Origin: Pelosinus sp.
Lineage (GTDB): Bacteria; Bacillota; Negativicutes; Propionisporales; Propionisporaceae
Assembly (NCBI GenBank): GCA_021372375.1
Contig: JAJFUN010000079.1
Location: 1 to 61,530, forward strand
Length of the DNA stretch: 61,530 bases
Direction of reading: 5' to 3'
Below are positions 60,436 through 61,530 of this stretch, one piece after another. Both the position numbers and the translations under genes were made by a program. The number at the start of each line of letters is the position of its first letter. The stretch's first letter is position 1. Below the pieces are notes generated by a model. That model searched no databases. It worked only from the letters and a program-made list of their open reading frames with translations, and had not been told where the DNA came from.

Positions 60436-61402
60436 GGGAAGCGATGTAAGGGGGAAGCGATGGGGTCAGGCCTTAACTATTATAAAAATTTAGTTATTGC
60501 AAATACTTATACCGCAATAGAAAATTAGGCGGTGAAATTTATGGCCCGAAAGCCTCGGATACACTACGAAAATGCTATATACCATGTTATCGCTCGGGGG
60601 AACAACAGAGAAAGCCTTCTTCTGGAAGAGAATGATAAACGCCAGTACTTGCACATTATAGCCGACTATAAAAAGCGTTATGCTTTTAAGCTTTTTGCCT
60701 ATGTACTTATGGATAATCATGTCCATTTATTAATTAAAATCGCCACCGTTCCCCTAGCAAAAATAATGCAAGGCATCCAGCAGCGATTCACCCAATACTA
60801 TAACTGGCACTATCACCGCACAGGACACGTATTTGAGCAACGATACAAAGCCTTTCTATGCAACGATAACAATTACCTTTTGACTTTACTCTACTATATT
60901 CACCAAAATCCAATACGCGCGAAACTCAATGATTCCTTTAACTATCCCTGGAGCAGTCATCATTCTTATTTTACTGGTCTTTCTGGACTTGTGGATATTG
61001 ATTTCATTCTTGATATTTTAAGTTCAAACAGAAATCATGCCGTTTCCCAGTATTGCTCAATGATTGGTGTCCCTGTAAACAAAACCGATTTTAAAAATGA
61101 AATTGCCGCGCCACCTCAACCTCTAGCAATAGAAGTCGCTAATCCACCTCTTACCTGGGGAGAACTTATTAATAAAATATCTCAGGAGCAAGACATCGGA
61201 CTAGATCAGCTTTTAGGAAAATGCCGCATACGTAATATCATCGCTGCCCGACGGCAACTAGTTTTTTATGCTTTACAAAACAATCTTTTAACACGTCAAC
61301 AACTTGCAGAAAAACTGCTTGTCACCCCTTCCCGTATCACTCAAATGTATTATCAATTTGCAAGCCAAGGAAATAACTCAATAACTAAGGCCTGAACATC
61401 CC
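60436..61402 (+). mobile_element. RAYT/Y1-transposase element
   Basis: Around the transposase gene, TCAGGCCTTAACTATT (60466-60481) and AATAACTAAGGCCTGA (61380-61395) form near-perfect inverted ends. To the left lies GGGAAGCGATG twice in tandem (60436-60446 and 60452-60462). The right inverted repeat ends exactly at the gene's stop codon. The boundaries are inferred. Confidence 0.65.
60541..61395 (+). CDS. Y1 (HUH) transposase, REP-associated type
   Basis: A 284-residue IS200-like single-strand transposase of the RAYT group. MARKPRIHYENAIYHVIARGNNRE opens the fold, the HUH metal motif is HVHLL in YVLMDNHVHLLIK (about residue 60) and the catalytic tyrosine is expected in YLLTLLYYIHQNPIRA. The C-terminal ~100 residues contain an extra helix-turn-helix-like part (LAEKLLVTPSRITQMYY). 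The start is the ATG after AGGCGGTG; a GTG three codons upstream is in frame but less likely. Confidence 0.9.
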   Translation: MARKPRIHYENAIYHVIARGNNRESLLLEENDKRQYLHIIADYKKRYAFKLFAYVLMDNHVHLLIKIATVPLAKIMQGIQQRFTQYYNWHYHRTGHVFEQRYKAFLCNDNNYLLTLLYYIHQNPIRAKLNDSFNYPWSSHHSYFTGLSGLVDIDFILDILSSNRNHAVSQYCSMIGVPVNKTDFKNEIAAPPQPLAIEVANPPLTWGELINKISQEQDIGLDQLLGKCRIRNIIAARRQLVFYALQNNLLTRQQLAEKLLVTPSRITQMYYQFASQGNNSITKA

Positions 61403-61530
61403 TCTTGTTTTGTCAATAGCCACAGTGCACTTTTATACAAAAAACAAATTGCAATAGTCTAAAAAAGCAAAAAGGTATCCCTAATAACAACATCTGAATA
61501 TTCTGCAAATAATATAAGCTTTATAAAATT

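Noticed and set aside
1-61530. CRISPR array, tRNA or rRNA genes, prophage
   Set aside because: No regularly spaced repeats, no cloverleaf or rRNA-like sequence and no phage structural cluster were found by reading both strands; short repeats present are terminator- or REP-like.

Overview
The window looks like a chromosomal segment of an anaerobic, outer-membrane-bearing Firmicute (Negativicutes, Sporomusaceae-like: Sporomusa/Pelosinus relatives). The signs are low-to-medium G+C, Firmicute regulation (T-box, CIRCE, TTGACA/TATAAT promoters, strong GGAGG ribosome sites) together with diderm proteins (TonB-dependent receptor, OmpH/Skp chaperone), an [FeFe] hydrogenase and a complex I without an NADH module. 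The species assignment is inference; no rRNA or tRNA gene is present.

Layout. 1-8.6 kb: tail of a lipoprotein gene, CCA-adding enzyme, HD phosphohydrolase, a Na+/Ca2+-type exchanger behind a yybP-ykoY (Mn2+) riboswitch, a secreted family-3 beta-N-acetylhexosaminidase, CIRCE-controlled htpG, and an HTH regulator with a molybdate-type sensing domain. 8.6-17.2 kb: one eight-gene minus-strand operon (binding lipoprotein, FecCD permease, ATPase, then a soluble ABC-type ATPase, a GTPase, a DUF364 protein, a methyltransferase and a TonB receptor), preceded by a clear promoter and a multi-hairpin leader. It is the best candidate for an undescribed system: TonB-driven uptake of a metal chelate coupled to cytosolic processing. 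17.4-27.8 kb: mostly housekeeping and stress genes (rlmN, PrcB-like secreted protein, D-malate/tartrate dehydrogenase, DJ-1, ung-copZ, KdpDE-like pair, amino acid permease).

27.9-40.5 kb: a two-gene glutamate-synthase-linked [FeFe] hydrogenase, ilvE under a T-box, a large periplasmic-sensor GGDEF-EAL protein, a flavin-binding split-barrel protein, a YbaK deacylase and TPR proteins. 40.6-50.3 kb: nuoABCDHIJKLMN, an 11-gene complex I operon without nuoEFG, flanked by two nearly identical ~120-bp direct repeats that carry terminator hairpins. 51-52.6 kb: serine dehydratase sdaAB-sdaAA. 52.8-61.5 kb is accessory and AT-rich: a WG-repeat protein, a radical-SAM gene remnant, a tnsA fragment broken by nested palindromes, unrecognised proteins, a nine-cysteine small protein, an OmpH protein, and a toxin-tail/immunity pair whose toxin gene appears cut by a Y1-transposase (RAYT-like) element.

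Energy metabolism is the connecting theme: the hydrogenase, the NADH-module-less complex I and the metal-uptake operon would all serve an anaerobe that relies on metal-rich redox enzymes. Several intergenic regions contain repeated terminator-like palindromes and gene remnants, showing that mobile elements and deletions have worked here.
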